64,000 nt of DNA from Phycisphaerales bacterium (lineage in GTDB: Bacteria > Planctomycetota > Phycisphaerae > Phycisphaerales > SM1A02): NCBI GenBank assembly GCA_029242715.1, contig JAQWTL010000020.1, forward strand, positions 1-64,000, in the 5' to 3' direction. The position numbers and the translations under genes are program-made. Below the pieces are notes generated by a model that was not told the origin of the DNA, did not search any database, and saw only the letters and a program-made list of their open reading frames with translations. Shown one piece after another: positions 27,808 through 36,113 of this stretch (position 1 is the stretch's first letter; each line of letters starts with the position of its first letter).

Positions 27808-28704
27808 ATGTCACGGCATAATTTGCTCAATACCGCCCTCCGATTGCTCACAGTGCTTGTCGCAAGCCTCGTGATCGTCATGCTGGCAGGAACATCTCCG
27901 CCGATCACGCCAGAAAAAATATCCGGGATCGATCGCTACTTACAGTTTGATGATTTCATTTTTTGCGGTGCACAACCAAAAAACGAACTCGCTTTGGACG
28001 AACTCAAAAAGCGAGGCATCAAGACAATCATCTGCGTTGACGGCACACAACCTCAGGTTGCTGCGATTCAGGAACGCGAGATGAATGTCATGCATGTTCC
28101 TCTGGGCTATGGCATCACCACATCTGAACAACGCATGCAACTCGCTGCCGCGCTCCATTTGGCAGGACATGAGTCTCCCATCTACATTCATTGCCATCAT
28201 GGATATCACCGTTCTGGCGCCGCAGCTGCCATCGCAAGTATTGCCACCGGCCGGCTTACACATCAACAGGCACTGGATCGCATGAAGCGATCAGGGACAT
28301 CCCCCGCTTATCACGGACTCTGGAAGTCAGTTCGTGACACGAAAAGACTTGAACTCCATGTGATTGAAGCACTGAAGCCCCCACCAACAGCCTTGCCTGC
28401 CATGGGTATGGTCGCATCCATGTTGAAAGCAGAGGAATTGATGGATCAACTCGATCCGGCAAAGCCTGAAAAATGGGAAGCTCAGGATGCCGCCCAACTG
28501 GCCGATGTGTTCAGGCAACTTCGACAGAACGCCATGATCGAGTCTTCTCCTGCCAGCTTTGCCTCTCAAATGACGCATACGTTCGAACTGGCGAATGCAC
28601 TGGAAACCCGTCTTGCTTCAAAGAACAAACATGATGATCTCATGGCCATCAGAAATCGGCTGGCCATGAGCTGCCAGGCCTGCCATGCCTCTCACCGCAA
28701 TTGA
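27808..28704 (+). CDS. Exported tyrosine/dual-specificity phosphatase fused to cytochrome c-type haem motif
   Basis: A 298-residue protein with one N-terminal membrane or signal segment (10-28). The first half is a Cys-phosphatase fold with the P-loop H128-C129-xxxxx-R135-S136 (HCHHGYHRSG). The second half (about 195-298) is helical and ends with a CxxCH haem-binding motif, C289-QA-C292-H293, five residues before the end. This position is typical of cytochrome c'/c556-type domains. The general-acid Asp of dual-specificity enzymes is not obvious. A periplasmic, haem-linked phosphatase is inferred. The gene stands alone between convergent and divergent neighbours. Confidence 0.82.
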   Translation: MSRHNLLNTALRLLTVLVASLVIVMLAGTSPPITPEKISGIDRYLQFDDFIFCGAQPKNELALDELKKRGIKTIICVDGTQPQVAAIQEREMNVMHVPLGYGITTSEQRMQLAAALHLAGHESPIYIHCHHGYHRSGAAAAIASIATGRLTHQQALDRMKRSGTSPAYHGLWKSVRDTKRLELHVIEALKPPPTALPAMGMVASMLKAEELMDQLDPAKPEKWEAQDAAQLADVFRQLRQNAMIESSPASFASQMTHTFELANALETRLASKNKHDDLMAIRNRLAMSCQACHASHRN

Positions 28705-28808
28705 GAGTTTTTCATTATTGATCTGACTGATACACATCCATTTCAGACAGCAAGTCTTTGATACCGATCAGAGCCGACACTACAAACAGACGATGATCCA
28801 GCCCGTGG

Positions 28809-31793
28809 TCAGGGAGCACAATCCCCGTTGTCGAAGTCAAGCGGTTCACAGTTGAAGTCGATCCAGAAGCCGTTGTATTCGTAGTCACCATCATCGCAGA
28901 AGCCATCCCCGAGCCATGTGGCCGGCGCACAGTTCCCATTGCAGTCCGGGATCTCGCTTTCAAAGCAGTCCACACAATCGCCACCATCAAATCCGAACTC
29001 AACACAGTTGAAGTCGATCCCGAAGGTGCTGGTACCATCATCGCAGAAGCCGTCACCGAGCCAGAGTTCCGGAGCACAGTGGTCATTGCAGTCCGTGATC
29101 TCACCCGCCGCACAACCCTGGCAGTCACCCCAGCGTGAGAGCACAAACAAGAGATCCTGAATATCCGTATGCCAGTTGCTGTCGAAGTCGCTGTCACATG
29201 GATCCCCACCACTGCACTCACCCCAGTAGCTGACGATCTTCAGAAGGTCGTCGATATCGACATCGTTATCAAAGTCCAGGTCACCAAGACACTCACAACT
29301 GTCCAGGATGCCGTTGTCATTGATGTCGACATCAGCACCTATTTGTTCTCCGACCAGAATTTCCCAGAGATCCATCGTGCCATTGGAGTCGCAATCCTCT
29401 TCGCAGGATGTTGAAAATGGCAGGAACGCCCCGTCGAGGTCCAGGCATTGGGCCTGGGTCCGATTGGATTCGCAAAATGGGTCACCTGTAGAGCCTTCAA
29501 AGATGCAGGCGCCGCCCATCGGATCCGCTTGCACCATCAAGTGAAGTGCTTTTCGGACAGCTTGCCGGAACAACACCGTGTCTTTCCCAGCCGGGATGTA
29601 AGCACCATTCGACCACTGGGCCAAGGTCTCGGCTTGCTGCTGGAGAACCGTTGGCTCGTAGGTCGGCACGCCTGAATCGTCAAATGTAGGAACCTCATCG
29701 TCAACAGCATCCAGAATGAATATATGAGGAGTCTTCCCAATGGGAAGATTCGGTGCAACATTCAAGTCATGTATGACATCTGATTCACCTGCCGCATTAT
29801 TTGGCGCAGGCAATGGATAGTTCGGCTCATGATCGCTGTCATGGAACGGCGCATCCGTCATCATGATGATCGCAGCAGTGTGAGATGGTTCCCAATCCAG
29901 TTGGTAGGGAATCATCTCGCCTTGACTCGGCAAGTGAACACCATCCTGGTTCCAATCACGACCTTCGCCTGTAATGATCTGGTGCAGAACCTCGTACTGA
30001 CACTCCGGATGGTCTCCACCATTGAAGATCTGCAGACCCGCGATCCAATCTTTGATTCTCTGCGGATTTCGGGTGAAGTTTTCTAACACGAAGTACACGT
30101 TGTCAAATTCTGCACCCCAGGGTGCCCATGGAAAATCAACAAAGAAAATGAGAGCATGACGTGCCCGTGGGTACCATTCCTCGATGTCATCGAGAGCCCC
30201 CAGAACTTGCTCGCTCATGTTCTCCAGATCGTCCTCATAACTTCCCGACACATCGAACGTCCACACGATGTCAAGCCCAGTCGGAATCACTTCATCCTGT
30301 GGCGGCTCTGGCGCAGTCACGACCGCTGTCATGAAACCTTCAGGCGACGGTGGCCAGGCATCGGAAAAATCCCTGATTTCAATCCCGATATCCACGCCAT
30401 CCCATCGGAGTGAATGCGGCGTCGAATCTGCAGCAAATCTGGGACTCGCATCTTGCCATCCCCACCAGGCGCAAATGCAGGGTTCTTGATTGTTCCCGAG
30501 ATTACAGGAGCCGTCGGCTTCTTCTACGTGAACCAGGGAATGCAGCGGTCCTATACCGGAGCAGTTGGGAACCCTGTTATTACTTTTTCGTTCATCGATG
30601 TGGTAGATCGCGATGCCCTGACCGTTGATCCCTTCGAATGGTGCCAAGTTCAGCCGATACTCCAGGAGAAAGTATTCCGTGCCAGTCACGTTCAAATCGA
30701 TCTTGAAGATTCTGTAGGAGTTATTCACAGCAGGAAATTCAACCAACATTTCGTTCAAACCATTGAGTCGTGTCACCTCAACCCAACCGAGCTTGAGCTT
30801 GCACCAAGCGCTCAGGTTCTTCAGAGGAGCTGAACTGCTCATGAGGCAGAACATGCCAGTGCCCCGCCACGGATCGTCGTCCTCATCTGCATGTTGTTCA
30901 ACATCGTAGAGATCCGGTAGCCCAAGACAATGACCTATTTCATGGGCACAAGTCCCCAGTCGGATTTCCACATCTCCGAATAATCCTACGCATGATTGCG
31001 TGCAACCTTTACCAATTTTGATCGAACCGCCATTGGCCGACTGATCGCCTGTCACGAATCCTTCTGGAGGAAATGCTGCGCTCGCATCCCAGGCATGAGC
31101 AAAGATGTTGTCAAGATCACTCCCATATGGCTCAGGCGTGAACAGCATCATGCTGTCGACACGACCATCGTCATCTCCAGAATTGGGAATGCCATCAGGC
31201 CCGTCATTGTCATAGCGACCAAAATCAATCTGACCATCAAGCATTGGGATCAGGTCGCTCAGAAGCAGTTCACGAGATTCTGCCCCCCAGCCCCGACTTT
31301 CATTCTCATAGTAGAGGTCCGTATTCGGCAACGCCTCCACGATATAGATCTCGGGAATGATTTCGAAGACGCCGTTCGACATCTCAAGGTAATAGGATCG
31401 CAATGATTCGTTTGGCGGTTCTGCACCAAGTACTTGCTGCAGTGCTTCTTGAACACCGTCCGGAAGCGCAACATTGGAATACCCAAATGCAACGACCGGA
31501 ATCCGGTACGTACCTTGAACCGGCTGCGAGTTGTAAATTTCACCTTGCCATGACCGAGAAGCACCCCGTCGACTCCAACCATCAGGACGCGCGATCGCCG
31601 GATGTTCCGGCAACTCCGCGGCGGAGATCAATCCTAATTGAACAGGTGCCATGCGGAGACACGTCATGGGTTCACAACCAGCACACCCATCATCATCTTT
31701 CGGTGGCAATGCAGCAGCAGAAACCACATGTGGCAGCAAGGCCAAACCAAGACCAGCCACGATCCCACTGCGCGTCAATCCCCACATAGTCAT
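28809..31793 (-). CDS. Secreted M6-type metalloprotease with integrin-like VWA, dockerin-like and LNR-like modules
   Basis: A 994-residue exported multi-domain protein. After a signal peptide comes an immune-inhibitor-A (M6) type protease with H284-E285-xx-H288 (HEIGHCLGLPDLYD). Next is a VWA domain with the MIDAS motif DVSGS (D514) and an FNGGDHPE segment reminiscent of integrin beta. A Cys-rich ACIFEGSTGDPFC motif, a dockerin-like doublet (about 820-885) and two LNR-like modules (about 893-994) follow. The start is ATG 31793, with GAGGAGAG just upstream. It probably cleaves proteins outside the cell; the VWA part may bind matrix or partner protein through a metal. Convergent with the phosphatase fusion. 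Confidence 0.85.
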   Translation of the reverse strand: MTMWGLTRSGIVAGLGLALLPHVVSAAALPPKDDDGCAGCEPMTCLRMAPVQLGLISAAELPEHPAIARPDGWSRRGASRSWQGEIYNSQPVQGTYRIPVVAFGYSNVALPDGVQEALQQVLGAEPPNESLRSYYLEMSNGVFEIIPEIYIVEALPNTDLYYENESRGWGAESRELLLSDLIPMLDGQIDFGRYDNDGPDGIPNSGDDDGRVDSMMLFTPEPYGSDLDNIFAHAWDASAAFPPEGFVTGDQSANGGSIKIGKGCTQSCVGLFGDVEIRLGTCAHEIGHCLGLPDLYDVEQHADEDDDPWRGTGMFCLMSSSAPLKNLSAWCKLKLGWVEVTRLNGLNEMLVEFPAVNNSYRIFKIDLNVTGTEYFLLEYRLNLAPFEGINGQGIAIYHIDERKSNNRVPNCSGIGPLHSLVHVEEADGSCNLGNNQEPCICAWWGWQDASPRFAADSTPHSLRWDGVDIGIEIRDFSDAWPPSPEGFMTAVVTAPEPPQDEVIPTGLDIVWTFDVSGSYEDDLENMSEQVLGALDDIEEWYPRARHALIFFVDFPWAPWGAEFDNVYFVLENFTRNPQRIKDWIAGLQIFNGGDHPECQYEVLHQIITGEGRDWNQDGVHLPSQGEMIPYQLDWEPSHTAAIIMMTDAPFHDSDHEPNYPLPAPNNAAGESDVIHDLNVAPNLPIGKTPHIFILDAVDDEVPTFDDSGVPTYEPTVLQQQAETLAQWSNGAYIPAGKDTVLFRQAVRKALHLMVQADPMGGACIFEGSTGDPFCESNRTQAQCLDLDGAFLPFSTSCEEDCDSNGTMDLWEILVGEQIGADVDINDNGILDSCECLGDLDFDNDVDIDDLLKIVSYWGECSGGDPCDSDFDSNWHTDIQDLLFVLSRWGDCQGCAAGEITDCNDHCAPELWLGDGFCDDGTSTFGIDFNCVEFGFDGGDCVDCFESEIPDCNGNCAPATWLGDGFCDDGDYEYNGFWIDFNCEPLDFDNGDCAP

Positions 31794-32028
31794 GCTTCTC
31801 TCCTCTGGGACAGGTCCCAATACCTCCATTGTGGGGGTTGCCAATTCCAGATCAAGAACTGCATGACAACTCTGTCAGGTTGATGCTGCCAAGCAGCCTG
31901 GAAGGCCCTGGAAGAGGTGTTATTGGCCCGTGATGAGCAGTACCGGAGCGTGGATTGGTCCCCAGGGCACCAAGTTCCTTCCAAGGCTCAAATGGCATTT
32001 GGCCTGTGTTCCGATGATCCAGGCCAAA

Positions 32029-32102
32029 TCGGGGTGACTGGATTCGAACCAGTGACCTCTTCGTCCCGAACGAAGTGCGCCACCAAGCTGCGCTACACCT
32101 CG
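32029..32102 (-). tRNA. tRNA-Pro (anticodon CGG)
   Basis: The minus strand gives a full cloverleaf with acceptor CGAGGTG/CACCCCG, anticodon stem CTTCG/CGAAG around TTCGGGA, and T loop TTCGAAT. Anticodon CGG reads CCG. Acceptor position 3 is A facing C70, a mismatch. The discriminator is A. It sits 37 bases after tRNA-Tyr on the same strand. Confidence 0.93.
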
Positions 32103-32139
32103 TATTTGACTAAACACAACCCCTACAAGGGCTTAGCAA

Positions 32140-32222
32140 TGGGCGCGGGAGGATTCGAACCTCCGAAGGCGTACGCCAACAGGTTTACAGCCTGTCCCCT
32201 TTGGCCACTTGGGTACACGCCC
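32140..32222 (-). tRNA. tRNA-Tyr (anticodon GTA)
   Basis: A class II tRNA with a long variable arm. The acceptor is GGGCGTG/CGCGCCC (one T-G wobble), the anticodon stem ACAGG/CCTGT around CTGTAAA with GTA, and the T loop TTCGAAT. No CCA is encoded. It is upstream of tRNA-Pro, probably in one transcript. Confidence 0.94.
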
Positions 32223-32582
32223 GGCATACCGGAACGGTGGAGGGTACCCAAGAGAGGATGCCTGGGCAAGGACCTCATTGAAGGAAGTTCGGTGCGACCT
32301 CCCCGAGGCCAGAAGAAGCCTCGTGAGGCTCCAGTGAAAAAAATCGTGAGAAGTGAACAAACTTTCGATTCTGCCTGAACGATACGCCAGGCCCGCCATT
32401 GCGCAAATCCTGCCGATTCTCGACGCAAATCGACTGCCACGTCACCTTTGAATACTAATCTTCAAAGTCACCTTTGTCCGATGGTTTGAACGGCTTCGAG
32501 GGCCACTGTTACGACCCTCGATTTAGTCGCCTGCACCGCACCACGGATGGCCGCGGGCAGCATCAGACCTCATCGAGGAGAC
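32223..32582. other. Leader region with repeat motif before small membrane gene
   Basis: This 360-base gap has no convincing coding frame. It holds two direct copies of GTCACCTTTG (32441-32450 and 32467-32476) flanking an inverted pair CTTTGAA/TTCAAAG (32446-32452, 32461-32467). The position, 107 to 142 bases ahead of the start, suits an operator. Confidence 0.4.
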
Positions 32583-32834
32583 ATGGACGTTATGAACAGT
32601 ATCAATGTCGTAAAGGGATGGATTCGAGAATTCATCGATCTGGCTCTGCTCTTCATCGCCGTCGGCGTCGTTGTGCAGATCATCTTTGGCCCTGATGTCA
32701 CTTACTTCTCCGACATCACTGCAAACCTGATGGCTTTCATCGGTGAACTTGGTAACGGCGGATTCGTCGGCCTGATCGCCCTGTTCGTCATCGTTTGGGT
32801 GTTCACCAAGGGTGGGCAGACTCAACACAACTGA
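32583..32834 (+). CDS. Small two-helix membrane protein
   Basis: An 83-residue protein (80 if it starts at the second ATG, 32592) with two hydrophobic segments, around residues 15-37 (IDLALLFIAVGVVVQIIFG) and 57-76 (GFVGLIALFVIVWVF). The overall plan and the charged short ends recall small channel or holin-like proteins, or the MscL membrane core, but I do not recognise the family. GAGGAG is close upstream. It has its own leader with repeats and a strong terminator, so it is probably well expressed. Neighbours are tRNA genes and give no clue. Confidence 0.6.
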   Translation: MDVMNSINVVKGWIREFIDLALLFIAVGVVVQIIFGPDVTYFSDITANLMAFIGELGNGGFVGLIALFVIVWVFTKGGQTQHN

Positions 32835-32856
32835 GTCAACTGACAACTGAATGATG

Positions 32857-32896
32857 CAACCCGCTCATGCTGATGCATGAGCGGGTTGTCTTTTTG
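32857..32896 (+). terminator. Rho-independent terminator after small membrane gene
   Basis: A perfect 14-bp stem (32857-32870 with 32875-32888) and a 4-nt loop are followed by TCTTTTT. It begins 22 bases after the stop. Confidence 0.93.
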
Positions 32897-32897
32897 C

Positions 32898-33628
32898 CAA
32901 TGAGTTCTTGCTGACAGTCTGTTCAACAGATCTTTGAATAGCAGCAGAATTCAATGAAATCAAACCACATACTGCGGGAAGTTGACTGATCGTGGTACCT
33001 TGCACACACAGGAAGCAACCTGGCGTACAGCAAGAAGACCATGAGCTTGCACGCTTGCTTGCAACCGTATTGTTGAACATGGGGGGGATACACCTGGGGG
33101 GTGGGCAGGATTTCCTGCTCACGCATGGCGGTTGTTCCTTGTTCATACCGTCAATCAAGAGCGTGAGCGCACGAGTAGCGTCTTGATAGCGTTGGAGACA
33201 TAGAAGTCCATGGCGCAAGTCCCCCGGTCAATTGCAGACACAACTGGATACTCGATCGTCATTACGCTTTCAGCGATTTGCAGAGAAGCCATTGGATGTT
33301 TGCCCTGCAAGCCGATCGCATCGAGCGGTCTCGACGTACTACGTGTATTCAAAGTAACCAGCCACAACTGGATCAAATGGTTAACGACACGTCCACATGA
33401 ACATGGACAGCGGAACAAGGGCGCTCAGTATTCGGAACCGGTCCACTTCAGCCGCCTGACTGCGACTGGTACCAATGCCGTCCTGGAATTTGCCCCCCCC
33501 GCCCCGGCATATGCCGGGGCATGATTGGCGTGGCCCGGTCGTCATCTGACGGCCGGGTCCCGCTCTTTTTTATTGCGTACGTGGAGGGGCATGCTGCAAG
33601 GCCCCAAGGCCTCGACTCCGCCTCGAAA
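32898..33628. other. Gene-poor region with palindrome and hairpin
   Basis: About 730 bases hold no frame with a recognisable protein, signal peptide or convincing start. At 33501-33520 there is a perfect 20-bp palindrome centred on CATATG. At 33534-33557 a 10-bp stem-loop with one G-T pair is followed, after seven bases, by a T run (33565-33571). The rest shows no pattern I can name. Confidence 0.4.
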
Positions 33629-33701
33629 AGCCACCGACCGGAATCGAACCGGTAACCTCCAGATTACAAATCAGGTGCTCTGCCAATTGAGCTACGGTGG
33701 C
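33629..33701 (-). tRNA. tRNA-Thr (anticodon TGT)
   Basis: The minus strand gives acceptor GCCACCG/CGGTGGC, D stem GCTC/GAGC, anticodon stem CCTGA/TCTGG (ending in an A-T and G-C set with loop TTTGTAA) and T stem ACCGG/CCGGT. The anticodon is TGT and the discriminator T. Confidence 0.9.
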
Positions 33702-33910
33702 GTGGCAGGGGAGCGTACGACTCAAGGGGCCTGCTGACAACCACGGGGCTGCCAGGAAACCAACTTGGCCCTCACACACCCCCCTCAGACATCACTAAAC
33801 GCCGATTTGGCCTGTTCCCGCCCTCCAAACGAACTCTCCATGCCTCCACTTGATACTGGTCACTAAGCGTCCTGGCCACAGGACTCATATGTACACACGG
33901 AGACTGAATC

Positions 33911-36094
33911 ATGGATCCGCTGGCTCTCAAGAAGTTGGCTCGCCTGTCATTGACACCCCTTGTAACCGCAGTCTTCGGACTGCCGGCTGCTGGTGCCGCT
34001 GAAGATCTTCTCAACAATGGTTCCTTTGAAGACGGCCTCACTGGATGGACAACCAGTGGCCAGGTGGAACTCACAAACGGCTGGGAAGGTCAACAAGCCA
34101 TCAAACTGCTGCCAACCGCCTCCATCACTGCAGAAGTTTCTCAGACAATCAATGGATTGCAGCCTCGAACTCGCTACACGATCGCTGCACGCGTCAGAAC
34201 TGATCAGCACCTGGCGCCGCCCATCCTGGGACTTCGTAACGGTCCCCAGATCAGCAAGGCATCGGGCTGGGTTGCTATCGATGAAGAAGATCGATGGGTA
34301 GAGCGCCGATTTGAAGTCTTCACCAACGACAATCAGACCTCCCTTGATGTGTACCTGCAAGCCTGGAAGACAGATCTCGGCGCAGAAATCTTGTTCGACG
34401 CTGTCCGCGTCTACAAAGGCCGAGTCGAACCACCAACGGCAGATCCTGGTGATCCACCCTTTACAGGAGCACCTGCATTCTCCACAACACCTGCTTCCGG
34501 TGAGAACATCGTTCTCAACGGTGATCTCTCAAATGAAACAGGGGATCCCTGGCAGCTGGGTATCGAGGCATCCATCGAAACGATTGACGGGCTCCCAGCC
34601 ATCCAGTTGGTATCCACTGAAGACACCTCCCGAGCTACACAAGTCCCTGGACTGGCACTTCCGCCAAATCGTTCATGGACGATTACTGCTGAAGTAAAGG
34701 TGGACCCTGGTGTGATATCCAATATCTACCTCACAGGAACCAATGAATTCTTTGCCAATGTCGCGATATCCAATACCGACTGGCAGACCATCTCCTTACC
34801 GTTCACGACCAAGGATCAATGGATCGGCAACGTGAAAATGACACTTGAAAACTGGAAGAACCAGCCAGGCGCCGCCTGGTTCCGGAACATCCACTGGGAA
34901 GCCAATGGTGAAGAGTGGTCACCCACAACGGACGAGATACCGGTTCCACAGGCAAACATCCTGGAGGACGACTTCACCAATGGCCTGAGCATGGAAGACT
35001 GGCTGATATCAACCAAGGGTTGGGGTGGCGACAATGGTGGCGTAAGCCCACTGAATGTTTCCATTGTTGATGACATCGACAACGGCAAATCCATCAAGGC
35101 CTTGCGGCTTCAGGCCAATGGCGATCTCTATGACGGTGACATCGAACACAATGGTCGTAAGACACGTGTCGGCTCCGCAATTGCCACGAGGCAGTACTTT
35201 GCTTCTGGTCGCTATGTGGTACGCGCCAAGGTGGCTCCTGAACTTGGCGCAGTCACGGCTTTCTGGCCCTTCCACTACATCGATTACCAGAAGGGTGAAG
35301 CTGGCTACTGGCATGAGCCAAATCCTCGACGGAACACCGAAATCGACTGGGAATTCCCGACCGACCTGATGGGTACAGGCGAGGCACAAGCCGATGAATA
35401 CGGACTAGATCCCTCCAACATCGCGTTCACGAATGCCCGCACGAACAGTTGGGGTGGCCAGTTCGGCGGTGAGGGCGGCGAACACAAGGGACGCCGTGTG
35501 CTTCATGACTCTGCAGGCAACATGATCGATCTTGCACAAGACAGCAAGAATGGCATTTACCACGACTACACCATCGAATGGCACAGTGGATCGGATCTTG
35601 GCGATGATGGCGATACACGTGATGAAGTCGGCTGTGTCCGCTGGTACTTCGATGATGTCCTGATCGACGAACTGCTTGATGTTGAATTCGGACAGGGCAA
35701 CGTCCCCTTCCGGGGTGCCCGCTTCTGGATCGGCGTCTGGTTTGCGGCGTCTGGCTATGGAGACGAAGTTGGCTGGGGCGGCACGCCCGACTTTGATACC
35801 ACCGCGCTGCACATCGCATCGGTGCATATCGAGCCCTTCATGGAATCCCGTGATACCTGGGCACGGGAAACCGTCCCCAACATCGAATGGGCCATGCCTG
35901 ACACCTATCCCACTGACACCGAAACACCACCATGCCCATCGGACCTGAATGGTGATGGCCAAGTGGAAACAAATGATCTCCTGGCTCTGCTTGCGAACTG
36001 GGGGACACCAGATGGTGATGTCAATGGCGATGACAACACCGACGTCTCAGACGTACTTGCCATCATTTCCGCCTGGGGCGACTGCCCCAACTAG
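33911..36094 (+). CDS. Secreted GH16 family glucanase-like enzyme with two CBM-like domains and dockerin-like tail
   Basis: A 727-residue protein with a signal peptide (about 1-30). Two carbohydrate-binding-like domains follow (NNGSFEDGLTGW.. and VLNGDLSNETGDPWQL..), about 33-175 and 195-350. The GH16 catalytic domain (about 355-660) has the nucleophile/acid motif E477-I-D479-W-E481 (EIDWEF). GH16 enzymes hydrolyse beta-1,3-glucans, agars or carrageenans; the exact substrate is not evident. A dockerin-like doublet (DLNGDGQVETNDLLALL and DVNGDDNTDVSDVLAII) ends it. GGAGACTGA lies before ATG 33911. It is convergent with the M12-like protease, 19 bases away. Confidence 0.9.
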   Translation: MDPLALKKLARLSLTPLVTAVFGLPAAGAAEDLLNNGSFEDGLTGWTTSGQVELTNGWEGQQAIKLLPTASITAEVSQTINGLQPRTRYTIAARVRTDQHLAPPILGLRNGPQISKASGWVAIDEEDRWVERRFEVFTNDNQTSLDVYLQAWKTDLGAEILFDAVRVYKGRVEPPTADPGDPPFTGAPAFSTTPASGENIVLNGDLSNETGDPWQLGIEASIETIDGLPAIQLVSTEDTSRATQVPGLALPPNRSWTITAEVKVDPGVISNIYLTGTNEFFANVAISNTDWQTISLPFTTKDQWIGNVKMTLENWKNQPGAAWFRNIHWEANGEEWSPTTDEIPVPQANILEDDFTNGLSMEDWLISTKGWGGDNGGVSPLNVSIVDDIDNGKSIKALRLQANGDLYDGDIEHNGRKTRVGSAIATRQYFASGRYVVRAKVAPELGAVTAFWPFHYIDYQKGEAGYWHEPNPRRNTEIDWEFPTDLMGTGEAQADEYGLDPSNIAFTNARTNSWGGQFGGEGGEHKGRRVLHDSAGNMIDLAQDSKNGIYHDYTIEWHSGSDLGDDGDTRDEVGCVRWYFDDVLIDELLDVEFGQGNVPFRGARFWIGVWFAASGYGDEVGWGGTPDFDTTALHIASVHIEPFMESRDTWARETVPNIEWAMPDTYPTDTETPPCPSDLNGDGQVETNDLLALLANWGTPDGDVNGDDNTDVSDVLAIISAWGDCPN

Positions 36095-36113
36095 ATTTGA
36101 AGCGGGGCTGGAC

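Noticed and set aside
32865-33218. 117-codon open frame in the gene-poor region
   Set aside because: Overlaps the terminator of the small membrane gene; composition looks non-coding (many Cys, Ser and Pro without pattern).
33210-33524. 104-codon plus-strand frame in the same region
   Set aside because: Ends within the palindromic block, has no ribosome-binding site and no recognisable motif.
33911-36094. Cellulosome interpretation from dockerin-like tails
   Set aside because: No cohesin domain is present in the window; the tails occur on proteases and a beta-helix protein as well.
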